A stretch of DNA of 64,000 nucleotides from NCBI RefSeq assembly GCF_900112025.1, contig NZ_FOKL01000002.1, positions 396,339 through 460,338 of the forward strand, written 5' to 3'. The notes beneath the pieces were generated by a model. That model did no database searches. It saw only the letters and a program-made list of their open reading frames with translations, and was not told where the DNA came from. The DNA is from Janthinobacterium sp. 344 (lineage in GTDB: Bacteria; Pseudomonadota; Gammaproteobacteria; Burkholderiales; Burkholderiaceae_D). The position numbers were made by a program, and so were the translations under genes. This document shows positions 46,782 through 57,755 of this stretch, in pieces; within the stretch, counting starts at the first letter, position 1; every line of letters starts with the position of its first letter.

Positions 46782-48572
46782 TTAAAACTGCTCTTCCGAC
46801 AGCGCCATCACGCCGGCGCTGCCGTCGATGATGGTGGCGCGCAAGCCCGGCGCCTGCGACAGGATGTGGTCGGCAAAGAAGCGCGCCGTGGCGATTTTCG
46901 CGTTGTAGAACGCCGCGTCGCCGCTGCCCTCGCCCAGCTTTTGCTGCGCCGCCACGGCCGCGCGCGCCATTTGCCAGCCGCCCAGCACGATGCCGGCCAG
47001 CTTCAGGTACGGCACGCTGCCCGCAAAGACGGCCTTGATGTCCGTCTTCATGTTCGCCACCACATAGTCAACGACCGCTTCCAGGGCCGCGCTGCCTTCG
47101 GCCAGGTGGCGCTGCATGGCCTGGAAGTCGGCGCCGGTCAGCTCGCCCAGCTGGGCTTCCGTGGCGCGCACCTGGGCAATGATGGCCTTGGCTACGGCAC
47201 CGCCGTCGCGCACCGTCTTGCGGCCCACGAGGTCGTTCGCCTGGATGGCCGTCGTGCCTTCGTAGATGGTGAGAATCTTGGCGTCGCGGTAATGCTGGGC
47301 CGCACCTGTTTCCTCAATAAAACCCATGCCGCCATGCACCTGCACGCCGTCGCGCGTGACGTCCTGCGACATTTCCGTCGACCAGCCCTTGATGACAGGC
47401 ACCAGGTATTCATAGGTGGCCAGGCTTTCCGCGCGCACGTCCGCATCCGGATGGTGGTGCGCCACGTCGCTAATGGCCGCGCCCACGTAGGCCAGCGCGC
47501 GCGCCGCCTCCGTCTGCGAGCGCATCGACATCAGCATGCGGCGCACGTCCGGGTGGTGGATGATGGACACCGGACCGGCGGAACCGGCCAGGTCGCGCGA
47601 CTGCACGCGGTCCTTGGCGAACGCCACGGCCTGCTGGTAGGCGCGCTCGGCCAGGCCGATGCCTTGCAGGCCCACGCCGAAGCGGGCCGCGTTCATCATG
47701 ATGAACATGTATTCGAGGCCGCGGTTTTCCTCGCCCACCAGGGTGCCGATGGCGCCGCCGTGGTCGCCGAATTGCAGCACCGCCGTCGGGCTGGCCTTGA
47801 TGCCCAGCTTGTGTTCGATGGAAACGCAGTGGGCGTCGTTGCGCGCACCGAGGCTGCCATCCGCGTTGACGAGGAACTTCGGCACGATGAACAGCGAGAT
47901 GCCTTTCACGCCGGCCGGTGCGTCCGGCGTGCGGGCCAGCACCAGGTGGACGATGTTTTCCGCCATGTCGTGCTCGCCGTACGTGATGAAAATCTTCGTG
48001 CCGAACACTTTATAGGTGCCGTCACCCTGCGGCACGGCCCGCGTGCGCACGGCGGCCAGGTCGGACCCCGCTTGCGGCTCCGTCAGATTCATGGTGCCTG
48101 TCCACTTGCCCGAGACCAGGTTTTCCAGGTAGGTCGCCTTCTGTTCGTCGCTGCCGGCCGTCAGCAGCGCTTCGATGGCGCCGTCCGACAGCAGGGCGAC
48201 CAGGGCGAACGAGATGCTGGCCGAGTTGAGCATTTCGATGCACGGCGTGGCCAAGAGCTTGGGCAAGCCCTGGCCGCCGAACTCGGTCGGATGCTGCACG
48301 CCCTGCCAGCCCGCTTCGCCATACGCCTTGAACGCTTCCTTGAAGCCTTTCGAGGTGGTGACTTGCCCGTCGTGCCAGAAACTCGGCTCCTTGTCGCTGG
48401 GGCCGTTCAAGGGGGCCACCACGCCGCCGCAGAACTTGGCGTTCTCTTCCAGCACGGCTTCGGCCGTGTCGGGCGTGGCGTCTTCGCAGCCCGGCAAAGT
48501 GTGGATTTCGGCCAGGCCGGCCAGTTCGTTCATGACGAACAACATGTCTTTCAGCGGGGCTTGATAGCTCAT
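46782..48572 (-). CDS. acyl-CoA dehydrogenase (long, C-terminal-extended type)
   Basis: 596 residues. N-terminal domain, then GKWTGTMNLTEPQAGSDLAAVRT (FAD/substrate region; shown shortened: MNLTEPQAGSDLA), TYGEHDMAENIVHLVLART, and the C-terminal VHGGMGFIEETG...YEGTTAIQANDLVGRK with the catalytic Glu region. The long form (about 600 aa) with an extra C-terminal domain (about 465-590) is the FadE12/DmdC-like group. It oxidises an acyl-CoA and passes electrons to ETF, whose genes lie just upstream on the same strand. TTGGAGAAATAG gives a strong ribosome site. Confidence 0.92.
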   Translation of the reverse strand: MSYQAPLKDMLFVMNELAGLAEIHTLPGCEDATPDTAEAVLEENAKFCGGVVAPLNGPSDKEPSFWHDGQVTTSKGFKEAFKAYGEAGWQGVQHPTEFGGQGLPKLLATPCIEMLNSASISFALVALLSDGAIEALLTAGSDEQKATYLENLVSGKWTGTMNLTEPQAGSDLAAVRTRAVPQGDGTYKVFGTKIFITYGEHDMAENIVHLVLARTPDAPAGVKGISLFIVPKFLVNADGSLGARNDAHCVSIEHKLGIKASPTAVLQFGDHGGAIGTLVGEENRGLEYMFIMMNAARFGVGLQGIGLAERAYQQAVAFAKDRVQSRDLAGSAGPVSIIHHPDVRRMLMSMRSQTEAARALAYVGAAISDVAHHHPDADVRAESLATYEYLVPVIKGWSTEMSQDVTRDGVQVHGGMGFIEETGAAQHYRDAKILTIYEGTTAIQANDLVGRKTVRDGGAVAKAIIAQVRATEAQLGELTGADFQAMQRHLAEGSAALEAVVDYVVANMKTDIKAVFAGSVPYLKLAGIVLGGWQMARAAVAAQQKLGEGSGDAAFYNAKIATARFFADHILSQAPGLRATIIDGSAGVMALSEEQF

Positions 48573-48727
48573 CTATTTCTCCAAGAAAAAAGCCACGCGC
48601 GGCTCGCCGTGTGGGGCGGGCCGGCGTGGCTTTGTAGTAAGAGCGTATCCCGGTAGGGGAATACATCAGCAGCAGACAGCCCCTCGAAAGCGGGGACGGC
48701 GTTGCTCGTCGTAGCATGGATATCCAT
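48571..48727 (-). other. possible leader peptide ORF upstream of the acyl-CoA dehydrogenase
   Basis: From ATG 48727 the frame reads MDIHATTSNAVPAFEG, LSAADVFPYRDTL and runs about 50 codons through the terminator-like hairpin to the dehydrogenase start region (stop near 48569). No clear ribosome site is visible upstream because the ATG is inside the palindrome. Whether it is translated is unknown. It is listed because the same peptide is encoded on the opposite arm. Confidence 0.35.
48588..48633 (-). terminator. hairpin with T-run directly before the acyl-CoA dehydrogenase start
   Basis: On the minus strand AGCCACGC (complement of 48623-48631) pairs with GCGTGGCT (complement of 48590-48597), and TTTTTTC follows immediately before the ribosome site of the dehydrogenase. 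It looks like a terminator or attenuator inside the etfA-dehydrogenase gap. Confidence 0.6.
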
Positions 48728-48804
48728 GCGTCCTCCTCGCGCCTTGTCCGCGCTTCCGATGAACAATCTGCTGCAGACGCTCCCTACCGGAATACGCTCT
48801 ACAC
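48636..48804. repeat. 169-base imperfect inverted repeat encoding near-identical small peptides on both strands
   Basis: Centred on GGATATCC (48718-48725). Ends GAGCGTATCCCGGTAGGG (48641-48658) and CCCTACCGGAATACGCTC (48782-48799) are inverted copies with one mismatch. From the centre both strands start ATGGATATCCATGC and read MDIHA(T/S)(T/S)S...SAAD..PYR.TL. The differences between the two arms are partly synonymous (GCT GAT versus GCA GAC), as if each arm had once been coding. Confidence 0.8.
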
Positions 48805-48823
48805 AAAACCGGATGGGTTTAAA

Positions 48824-49756
48824 TTAACCCAGTTCTTTGACCAGTTGCGGCACGATCTCGAACAGATCGCCCACGATGCCGTAGTCGGCCACGGCAAAGA
48901 TCGGCGCTTCCGGATCCTTGTTGATGGCGACGATGGTTTTCGAGTCTTTCATGCCGGCCAGATGCTGGATCGCGCCGGAAATACCGACGGCGATGTACAG
49001 CGATGGCGCGACGATCTTGCCCGTCTGGCCCACTTGCCAGTCGTTCGGCACGAAGCCGGCGTCGACGGCGGCGCGCGAAGCACCCATGGCGGCGCCCAGC
49101 TTGTCGGCCAGCGGCTCGAGGATGTGGAAGTTCTCGGCCGAACCCATGCCACGGCCGCCCGACACGATGATTTTCGCGGCGGTCAGCTCAGGACGGTCGG
49201 ACTTGGCCAGTTCGCGGCCCACGAAGGCCGATTTGCCATTGTCGGCCACGGCGGCGACGGTTTCGGTGGCGGCCGAACCGCCGGTGGCGGCGGCGGCGTC
49301 GAAACCGGTGGTGCGCACGGTGATGACCTTGACCTTGTCGCCAGATTGCACGGTGGCAATGGCGTTACCGGCGTAGATCGGGCGCTCGAAGGTATCCGGG
49401 GAATCGACCTTGGTGATTTCCGAGATTTGCGCCACGTCCAGCTTGGCGGCCACGCGCGGCAGGATGTTCTTGCCGTAGGCCGTGGCTGGCGCCAGGATGT
49501 GGCTGTAGTTGCCGGCGATGGCCAGCACTTGCTCGGCCACGTTTTCGGCCAGGCCGTCGGCGAAGTATGGCGCGTCGGCCACGATGACTTTCGTCACGCC
49601 GGCGATTTGCGCGGCGGCAGCGGCGGCGGCCGAGGCGTTCGAACCAGCGACGAGCACGTGCACGTCGCCGCCGCACTGGGCGGCCGCGGTCACGGTGTGG
49701 TGGGTGCTGCCCTTTAAGGTAGCGTTGTCGTGTTCAGCAATAACTAATGCGACCAT
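48824..49756 (-). CDS. etfA: electron transfer flavoprotein alpha subunit
   Basis: 310 residues. The N-terminal domain starts [16 protein letters not shown]. The C-terminal FAD domain shows [21 protein letters not shown] (cut: [19 protein letters not shown]), [21 protein letters not shown] and [19 protein letters not shown], the ETF-alpha signature. With EtfB it accepts electrons from acyl-CoA dehydrogenases and passes them to ETF-ubiquinone oxidoreductase. AGGAATAATC precedes the ATG. It follows etfB across a 76-base gap that holds palindrome copy 3. Confidence 0.97.
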   Translation of the reverse strand: MVALVIAEHDNATLKGSTHHTVTAAAQCGGDVHVLVAGSNASAAAAAAAQIAGVTKVIVADAPYFADGLAENVAEQVLAIAGNYSHILAPATAYGKNILPRVAAKLDVAQISEITKVDSPDTFERPIYAGNAIATVQSGDKVKVITVRTTGFDAAAATGGSAATETVAAVADNGKSAFVGRELAKSDRPELTAAKIIVSGGRGMGSAENFHILEPLADKLGAAMGASRAAVDAGFVPNDWQVGQTGKIVAPSLYIAVGISGAIQHLAGMKDSKTIVAINKDPEAPIFAVADYGIVGDLFEIVPQLVKELG

Positions 49757-49785
49757 GATTATTCCTAGTAGTGTGCAAGTGCCGG

Positions 49786-49812
49786 GGGTCGGACCTTCCA
49801 GGTCTGACCCCA
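49786..49812. repeat. dispersed GGGGTC palindrome, copy 3 (inverted, inside the etfBA operon)
   Basis: GGGGTCGGACC-TTCCA-GGTCTGACCCC with flank CAAGTGCC on the left, the complement of the GGCACTTRC that flanks copies 1 and 2 on the right, so it lies in the opposite orientation. Right flank AGTTTTTGTCTTGGGG matches the CCCAAAAGCAAGGACT side of copy 2 loosely. Confidence 0.85.
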
Positions 49813-49832
49813 GTTTTTGTCTTGGGGTATGT

Positions 49833-50582
49833 TTAAATAACCTTGGCTTCGGTACGCAGCTTGGCGACCAGGGTGGCCACGTCTGCTACCTTGATGCCGG
49901 CCGAGCGCTTGGCCGGCTCGACGACTTTCAGGGTCTTCAGGCGTGGCGCGACGTCGACGCCCAGGTCTTCCGGCTTGACGGTTTCCAGCGGCTTTTTCTT
50001 TGCCTTCATGATGTTCGGCAAGGTCACATAGCGTGGCTCGTTCAGGCGCAGGTCGGTGGTGATGATCGCTGGCAAGGTCAACGCCAGGGTTTCCAGGCCG
50101 CCGTCGACTTCGCGCGTGACGGTGACTTTGCCGTCTTCCAGCACGACTTTCGAGGCGAACGTGGCTTGCGGCCAACCCAGCAGGGCTGCCAGCATCTGGC
50201 CGGTCTGGTTGCTGTCGTCATCGATGGCTTGCTTGCCCAGAATGATCAGTTGCGGCTGTTCTTTCTCTGCCAGCGACTTCACCAGCTTGGCCACGGCCAG
50301 CGGTTCCAGTTCGGTCGTCGTTTCCACCAAGATGCCGCGGTCGGCGCCGATGGCCATGGCGGTGCGCAGGGTTTCCTGGCACTGCGTCACGCCGCAGGAG
50401 ATGGCGACCACTTCAGTGACCTTGCCGGCTTCTTTCAGGCGCATCGCTTCTTCCAGAGCGATCTCATCGAAAGGGTTCATCGACATTTTGACGTTGGCGG
50501 TATCGACGCCAGTGCCGTCACTCTTGACGCGGACTTTGACGTTATAGTCGACCACGCGTTTGACGGGTACCAAGACTTTCAT
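49833..50582 (-). CDS. etfB: electron transfer flavoprotein beta subunit
   Basis: 249 residues. [20 protein letters not shown] at the start, then [19 protein letters not shown], the AMP-binding [19 protein letters not shown] segment ([19 protein letters not shown]) and the ETF-beta signature region [20 protein letters not shown]. Binds AMP and forms the soluble heterodimer with EtfA. First gene of the etfB-etfA-dehydrogenase stretch. Confidence 0.97.
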   Translation of the reverse strand: MKVLVPVKRVVDYNVKVRVKSDGTGVDTANVKMSMNPFDEIALEEAMRLKEAGKVTEVVAISCGVTQCQETLRTAMAIGADRGILVETTTELEPLAVAKLVKSLAEKEQPQLIILGKQAIDDDSNQTGQMLAALLGWPQATFASKVVLEDGKVTVTREVDGGLETLALTLPAIITTDLRLNEPRYVTLPNIMKAKKKPLETVKPEDLGVDVAPRLKTLKVVEPAKRSAGIKVADVATLVAKLRTEAKVI

Positions 50583-50824
50583 AGCTATGCCTTTGGGAAA
50601 TTATAAAAATGACGGATCAAGTGCTGATTGTGCGTTTGATTATAAGAGAAATTTGAATCTTGAACCGAATTTAAGCACGATCGTGCGATTTTTTGTTAGA
50701 GCAATCCATCTAAACTGGCCAGCCTCGGTGTGTTTGGGGAGTGTGCCGCTACGCTGCAGGGCAGCAAAAGTGCCTGCGCGGAAAGGAAAACCCGGCCGCG
50801 CCACGGCGGCCCAGGTCGGCAGGA

Positions 50825-51085
50825 TTACTTGCGCTGCATCAGGAAGACGAACTCGGTGCCCGTCTGCACGTGCGACAGCAGGGCATTGCCCGTTTGCTTG
50901 GCGAAAGCCTGGAAGTCGCGCACGGAACCGGGATCGGTTGCCATGATGCGCAGCACTTCGCCGCTTTGCAGCTCTGACAAAGCCTTCTTCGCCTTCAGAA
51001 TCGGCAAGGGGCAATTCAAGCCCCGCGCGTCGAGTTCTTTGTGAAATTCCATAATCTCGGTATCAAGTAGTGTGTCGCTCATCAT
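50825..51085 (-). CDS. TusA-family sulfur carrier protein
   Basis: 86 residues from ATG 51085 (ATG 51082 adjacent; TTG 51088 less likely). LDARGLNCPLPILKAKKALSEL (cut: LDARGLNCPLPILKAKKAL) holds the CPxP motif whose cysteine carries persulfide sulfur. GEVLRIMATDPGSVRDFQAFAKQTGN is also typical. TusA-type carriers feed sulfur into tRNA thiolation, molybdenum cofactor or sulfur oxidation. No partner gene lies beside it. Confidence 0.9.
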   Translation of the reverse strand: MMSDTLLDTEIMEFHKELDARGLNCPLPILKAKKALSELQSGEVLRIMATDPGSVRDFQAFAKQTGNALLSHVQTGTEFVFLMQRK

Positions 51086-51208
51086 CAATATCCCACCATT
51101 TTTGTTGTACTGATTTTCGACATACTACTCTAAATCAGGGGCATTGACGCGCTGCACCAAAATAGTTCATCGGCTGTTGTGGTGTCACAACGGGATTCCA
51201 AAAGAAAT

Positions 51209-51239
51209 AACGGCCCGCAAACACCATCTGCGGGCCGTT
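51209..51239 (-). terminator. terminator after alaS
   Basis: AACGGCCCGCA (51209-51219), loop AACACCATC, TGCGGGCCGTT (51229-51239). On the minus strand it is followed by ATTTCTTTT. Confidence 0.8.
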
Positions 51240-51287
51240 TTCAAGAGGCTGTGGGGCGAACACCCCGCATGCCTGCTAGCTTACGCC

Positions 51288-53900
<2,613 letters not shown>

Positions 53901-54019
53901 GTTTTTTTGGCAAAGAGTGGCGGCAGCTTTAAAGGAAGGATTATACGTGATATGGGGTGCGGCAATGACGGCGGGCACGGGCATTGTTGCGCACGTGCCA
54001 ACATCAATCGCCTGCCCGC

Positions 54020-54466
54020 TCAGGCCGGGTCGTGGCCGCTGGCGCAGGCGTGCGGTGGGGTCCCTGCGGCGGGCACCGTGGCACCGGCGGCCGCATTGCA
54101 GTCGGCGCAGCGGCCGTACAGGGTCAGCTCGTGGCGCTCGACAACAAAGCCTTGCGGAGCCATGCGCTTCAAATCACCGGGGCAATCATGCACGTCGAAG
54201 ACGCGCTGGCACGTGGTGCACTGGAAATGGTGGTGGTGGTGATTGGCAGCCGTGTTCGACTCGTAGCGCGGATTTTCACCCGGCAATGTCACCACGTGCA
54301 CCTTTTCTTCCAGCACCAGGGACTTCAAATTGCGGTAAACCGTGGCGATGCCCAGCTGCGTCACCTGCAAGCTGGCCTGTTCGAGGATTTCCTGCGCCGA
54401 CAGGGGGCGCTGGGCCGACTCGATGGCGGCTTGAATGGCGGTTTTTTGACGTGTTGTGCGTTCCAT
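54020..54466 (-). CDS. zur: Fur-family zinc regulator (Zur-like)
   Basis: 148 residues from the ATG at 54466. Winged helix (about 1-80) with [11 protein letters not shown] and [20 protein letters not shown]. The metal site is [20 protein letters not shown], with a C-terminal CADC pair (LYGRCADCN). Fur-family identity is certain; the Zur call rests on the divergent ZnuD-like receptor gene next door and the shared palindrome between them. The iron-type Fur assignment is the alternative. Confidence 0.75.
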   Translation of the reverse strand: MERTTRQKTAIQAAIESAQRPLSAQEILEQASLQVTQLGIATVYRNLKSLVLEEKVHVVTLPGENPRYESNTAANHHHHHFQCTTCQRVFDVHDCPGDLKRMAPQGFVVERHELTLYGRCADCNAAAGATVPAAGTPPHACASGHDPA

Positions 54467-54523
54467 AGCCGACAGAATACACCATCCGCCTGCATCCACC
54501 GCCCGGAAAAACTCTCCCACAGT

Positions 54524-54545
54524 AATGATAATGGGTTATCATTAT
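54524..54545. promoter_or_regulatory. shared operator between the Zur-like and ZnuD-like genes
   Basis: TAATGATAA-TGGG-TTATCATTA, 9-base arms in perfect inversion with a 4-base centre, in the 150-base divergent gap. It also contains GATAAT hexamers as in Fur boxes. Its placement between regulator and receptor makes it the likely binding site for both. Confidence 0.7.
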
Positions 54546-54623
54546 CATCTTAGGGCAGCCATTTAGCTGTCACGCGCTGCCCCAACCCTGCCCACACCGA
54601 TAGCCGATAAGGAATTCTTGCCC

Positions 54624-56696
54624 ATGTCCGTCCGTCCTCACCAACCCACTCCCCTGGCGCTGGCCATCATGCTGGCCTTTGCCGCTCCCGCCGGCGCCCT
54701 GGCGCAGCAGGCGACAACCTTGCCTGCCGTCACCGTTTCGGCCAGCGCGCTGGCCCTGGGCAGCGACGACATGAGCACGCCCGTCACCGTGCTGGAAGGC
54801 GAGGAACTGGTGCGCGCCCGCGAGGCGACCCTCGGTGAAACCCTGGCCGGCCAGCCCGGCATCACGTCCAGCCATTTCGGCGCCGGCGCCAGCCGTCCCA
54901 TCATCCGCGGCATGGATGGCCCCCGTGTGAAAATACTGTCCGATGGTGCCGAAGTGCAGGATGCGTCGACCATCAGCCCCGACCATGCCGTGGCGGCCGA
55001 ACCGATGCTGTCGGAACAGATTGAAGTCTTGCGCGGCCCGTCCGCCCTGGCCTACGGCGGCGGCGCCGTCGGCGGCGTCGTCAATGTGATCGACAAGAAA
55101 ATCCCTACCCGCGTGCCAGCCAAGGGGTTTGAAGGCAGCGCGGAAGTGCGCGCCAACTCGGCGGCGCGCGACAAGGCGGGCGCCTTTGAAGTGACTGGCG
55201 GCTCCGGCAACATCGCCTTCCACGCGGAAGGCGTCAAGCGCGACGCGAAGGAATACAAGGTCGGCAGCGGCTGGGAAGGCGGTTCCAGGGTGGCCGGCAG
55301 CTACAACAAGACGGACACAGGCAGCGTGGGCGTGTCGTGGGTAGGTCAGCGCGGTTTCCTGGGCCTGGCCTTCACCAGCCAGCACGCGGAATACGGCTTG
55401 CCTGGCCACAACCACGAATTCGAGAGCTGCCATCCGCACGGCACGCATTTGCATTGCGGCGGCCACGAGGGCCACGGCCATGGCGACGAAGACGAAGAAC
55501 ATGACCACGACCACGAAGACGGCGCCGTGCCGTACGTGAAACTCAAGAGCGAGCGCTGGGACGTGCGCGGCGAATTGCGCGATCCCGTGCCCGGCTTCGC
55601 CAAGCTGCGCCTGCGCGCGTCGTTTACCGATTACCAGCACGACGAAATCGAAGGCACGGAAATCGCCACCACATTTAAAAACAAGGGCCACGACGCGCGC
55701 CTGGAAATGGAACACCATCCCGTCTTCGGCTGGCGCGGGGTGGTCGGCCTGCAAACGTCGAAGCGCGATTTCTCCGCCCTGGGCGAGGAAGCCTACGTGG
55801 CGCCGACAGTTACGAAGAAGCACGCGGCCTTCCTGGTGGAGGAATACAAGCTCGATCAATGGCGCTTCGAAGCGGGCTTGCGCCACGAATGGCAAGATAT
55901 CGCCGTCGACAGCGCCACCCTGCAAGACCGCAGCGCCAAGGGCACCTCGGTCTCGCTGGGCGCCGTGTGGAAGTTCGCGCCGCAGTATTCGCTGGGCTCG
56001 ACCATTTCCCGCACGCACCGCCTGCCCAGCGCCGAGGAACTGTATGCGCACGGCGTGCACATGGCCACGGCCACGTATGAGCTGGGCAATGAGAACCTGG
56101 GCAAGGAAACGTCGAACAATATCGATTTGACCCTGCGCAAATATGCGGGCGCCACGACTTTCTCGGCCAGTGCCTACCGCAACAAGGTCGATAACTACAT
56201 CTTCGGCAGCACGCTGGACAGCCACGAAGGCTTCCAGCTGATCCAGTACGCCCAGCGCGACGCCACGTTCACGGGCGTGGAAGGGCAAGTGCGCCAGCAA
56301 TTGACCCCCATGGTCGGCGCCAGCGTGTTCGGCGATTACGTGCGGGCCAAGCTGGCCGACGGTGGCGCAGGTAACAATAACAACTTGCCGCGCATCCCCG
56401 CCCAGCGCGTCGGCGTGAAGGTGGACGCCAACTGGCAGGCGTGGAGCGGCGTGGCCGAGTTCTACCGCGTGGGCAAGCAAGACAAGGTGGCCGCGTTCGA
56501 AACGGCCACCCCGGGCTACAACATGCTCAACCTGTCCGCCAACTACGATACCCGCATCGGCACCACGCCGGCGCAGTTCTACATCAAGGCGAACAACCTG
56601 ACGAATGCACTGGCCTACAGCCACACCTCGTTCATCAAGAATGCGGCACCATTGATGGGGCGCAACTTGACGGTGGGAATGCGCGTGACCTTTTAA
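54624..56696 (+). CDS. znuD: ZnuD-like TonB-dependent zinc receptor
   Basis: 690 residues from ATG 54624 (AAGGA 10 bases upstream; TTG 54618 less likely). Signal peptide ends GALAQ (about 28). The plug has VTVLEGEELVRAREATLGETL, RPIIRGMDGPRVKIL and VLRGPSALAYGGGAVGGVV, cut to short parts. A barrel loop (about residues 264-300) is extremely His/Glu/Asp-rich (HGTHLHCGGHEGHGHG, DEDEEHDHDHEDG), the zinc-capturing loop of ZnuD receptors. It ends MRVTF. Divergent from the Zur-like regulator. Confidence 0.9.
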   Translation: MSVRPHQPTPLALAIMLAFAAPAGALAQQATTLPAVTVSASALALGSDDMSTPVTVLEGEELVRAREATLGETLAGQPGITSSHFGAGASRPIIRGMDGPRVKILSDGAEVQDASTISPDHAVAAEPMLSEQIEVLRGPSALAYGGGAVGGVVNVIDKKIPTRVPAKGFEGSAEVRANSAARDKAGAFEVTGGSGNIAFHAEGVKRDAKEYKVGSGWEGGSRVAGSYNKTDTGSVGVSWVGQRGFLGLAFTSQHAEYGLPGHNHEFESCHPHGTHLHCGGHEGHGHGDEDEEHDHDHEDGAVPYVKLKSERWDVRGELRDPVPGFAKLRLRASFTDYQHDEIEGTEIATTFKNKGHDARLEMEHHPVFGWRGVVGLQTSKRDFSALGEEAYVAPTVTKKHAAFLVEEYKLDQWRFEAGLRHEWQDIAVDSATLQDRSAKGTSVSLGAVWKFAPQYSLGSTISRTHRLPSAEELYAHGVHMATATYELGNENLGKETSNNIDLTLRKYAGATTFSASAYRNKVDNYIFGSTLDSHEGFQLIQYAQRDATFTGVEGQVRQQLTPMVGASVFGDYVRAKLADGGAGNNNNLPRIPAQRVGVKVDANWQAWSGVAEFYRVGKQDKVAAFETATPGYNMLNLSANYDTRIGTTPAQFYIKANNLTNALAYSHTSFIKNAAPLMGRNLTVGMRVTF

Positions 56697-56719
56697 TGCT
56701 TGACTAAACGGCAACTGCT

Positions 56720-56786
56720 GGGGTCAGACCCGTCCGGGGGAATTTTTTCCAATGGGGAAAATTCCACTCCCGAAGGGACTGACCCC
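56720..56786. repeat. dispersed GGGGTC palindrome, variant copy 4
   Basis: GGGGTCAGACCC (56720-56731) and GGGACTGACCCC (56775-56786) form the outer arms with one mismatch. An inner hairpin GGGGAATTTTTTCC-AATG-GGGAAAATTCC fills the centre. It shares the GGGGTC outer stem with copies 1-3 but has a long inner arm. Located between the ZnuD-like gene and ugpQ. Confidence 0.75.
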
Positions 56787-56811
56787 GGATTTCCGCTGAG
56801 TATGCATCGTA

Positions 56812-57555
56812 TTATTCCGTCGCCGCGATCAAATCGATCCTGTCCGTGCAAAAGCCGTCCACGCCCCAGCCCAGCAGTTCGCTGGCCCGTTCGGGCGTAT
56901 TGACGGTGTAGCAGAACAGCCCGTATCCCGCCTCCTTGACCTCTCGCGCCAATTCCGGCGTCAGTTGCCCATGGTCGCAATGAATCGCCACCACCTCCAG
57001 CTGCTTCGCCGTGTTCGCCCAGTCGTCCGGTATCTGTTCGACCAGCCAGCCGCGCGCCAGTTCCGGCGCCGCCTGGCGCGCCGCTTCCAGGGCGGCGATG
57101 CTGAAGGAGGACAACAGCGGCAGCAATTCGCCAGCCGCGATTTCCTGCGCAAAATAATCGCGCGTGGCGCGCGCCACCGTGTCGCCCGTCGGCGCATCGA
57201 AACCGGGTGCCGGCTTGATCTCGATATTCATCCAGATGTGCTGCGCCTTGCAATACGCCAGCACGGCGTCGAAGGTGGGCACGCCCTCGCCCGCGAACTG
57301 CGGGCCGAACCAGGCGCCCGCCTCCATCGTCCCCAGCTGCGCGGCCGTGTAATCGCTGACGGCGCCGCTGCCAGCCACCGTGCGCCCCAGTACCGGGTCG
57401 TGCACGACGACGGGCACGCCGTCGGCCGCCAGCATGACGTCGAACTCCACGGCGCGGTAGCCGTAGGCAAGGCCGCAGCGCAGGGCGGCCAAGGTATTTT
57501 CAGGCGCCAGAATACCGCCGCCGCGGTGCGCCAGGATGCGTGGGTAAGGCCACAT
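56812..57555 (-). CDS. ugpQ: glycerophosphodiester phosphodiesterase
   Basis: 247 residues from the ATG at 57555 (AAAGGAAAA upstream). RILAHRGGGILAPENTLAAL, YRAVEFDVMLAADGVPVVVHD (cut: AVEFDVMLAADGVPVVVHD) and NIEIKPAPGFD carry the metal and catalytic residues (HRG, EN, E-x-D, HD). GVDGFCTDRID closes the barrel. No signal peptide, so a cytoplasmic UgpQ-type enzyme that releases glycerol-3-phosphate from deacylated lipids. It is followed by palindrome copy 4. Confidence 0.93.
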   Translation of the reverse strand: MWPYPRILAHRGGGILAPENTLAALRCGLAYGYRAVEFDVMLAADGVPVVVHDPVLGRTVAGSGAVSDYTAAQLGTMEAGAWFGPQFAGEGVPTFDAVLAYCKAQHIWMNIEIKPAPGFDAPTGDTVARATRDYFAQEIAAGELLPLLSSFSIAALEAARQAAPELARGWLVEQIPDDWANTAKQLEVVAIHCDHGQLTPELAREVKEAGYGLFCYTVNTPERASELLGWGVDGFCTDRIDLIAATE

Positions 57556-57755
57556 GGGTTTTCCTTTATTGCGAATAGTTGTCGATCCAGACAGCTTTGT
57601 CATACTATCTCGTGCAGCGGCCACCGTGTAAGGGACGCGATCAGGCGATTGGCGCCACGTCCGCCCCGTTTCGTCGCAGCGCCATTGCGTGCATCCGCAG
57701 CTTCGCCGAATATGGCCGCACAAGCAACCCAATCGCCACCTGAAAGCTGTTCCGC

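Noticed and set aside
48716..49717. 333-codon plus-strand frame starting MDIHASSS and running through etfA
   Set aside because: All but the first 35 codons are antisense to etfA; only the leading peptide is interesting, as part of the inverted repeat.
54570..56714. 714-codon open frame opposite the ZnuD-like receptor
   Set aside because: Antisense shadow; receptor strand has signal peptide, plug and His-rich loop.
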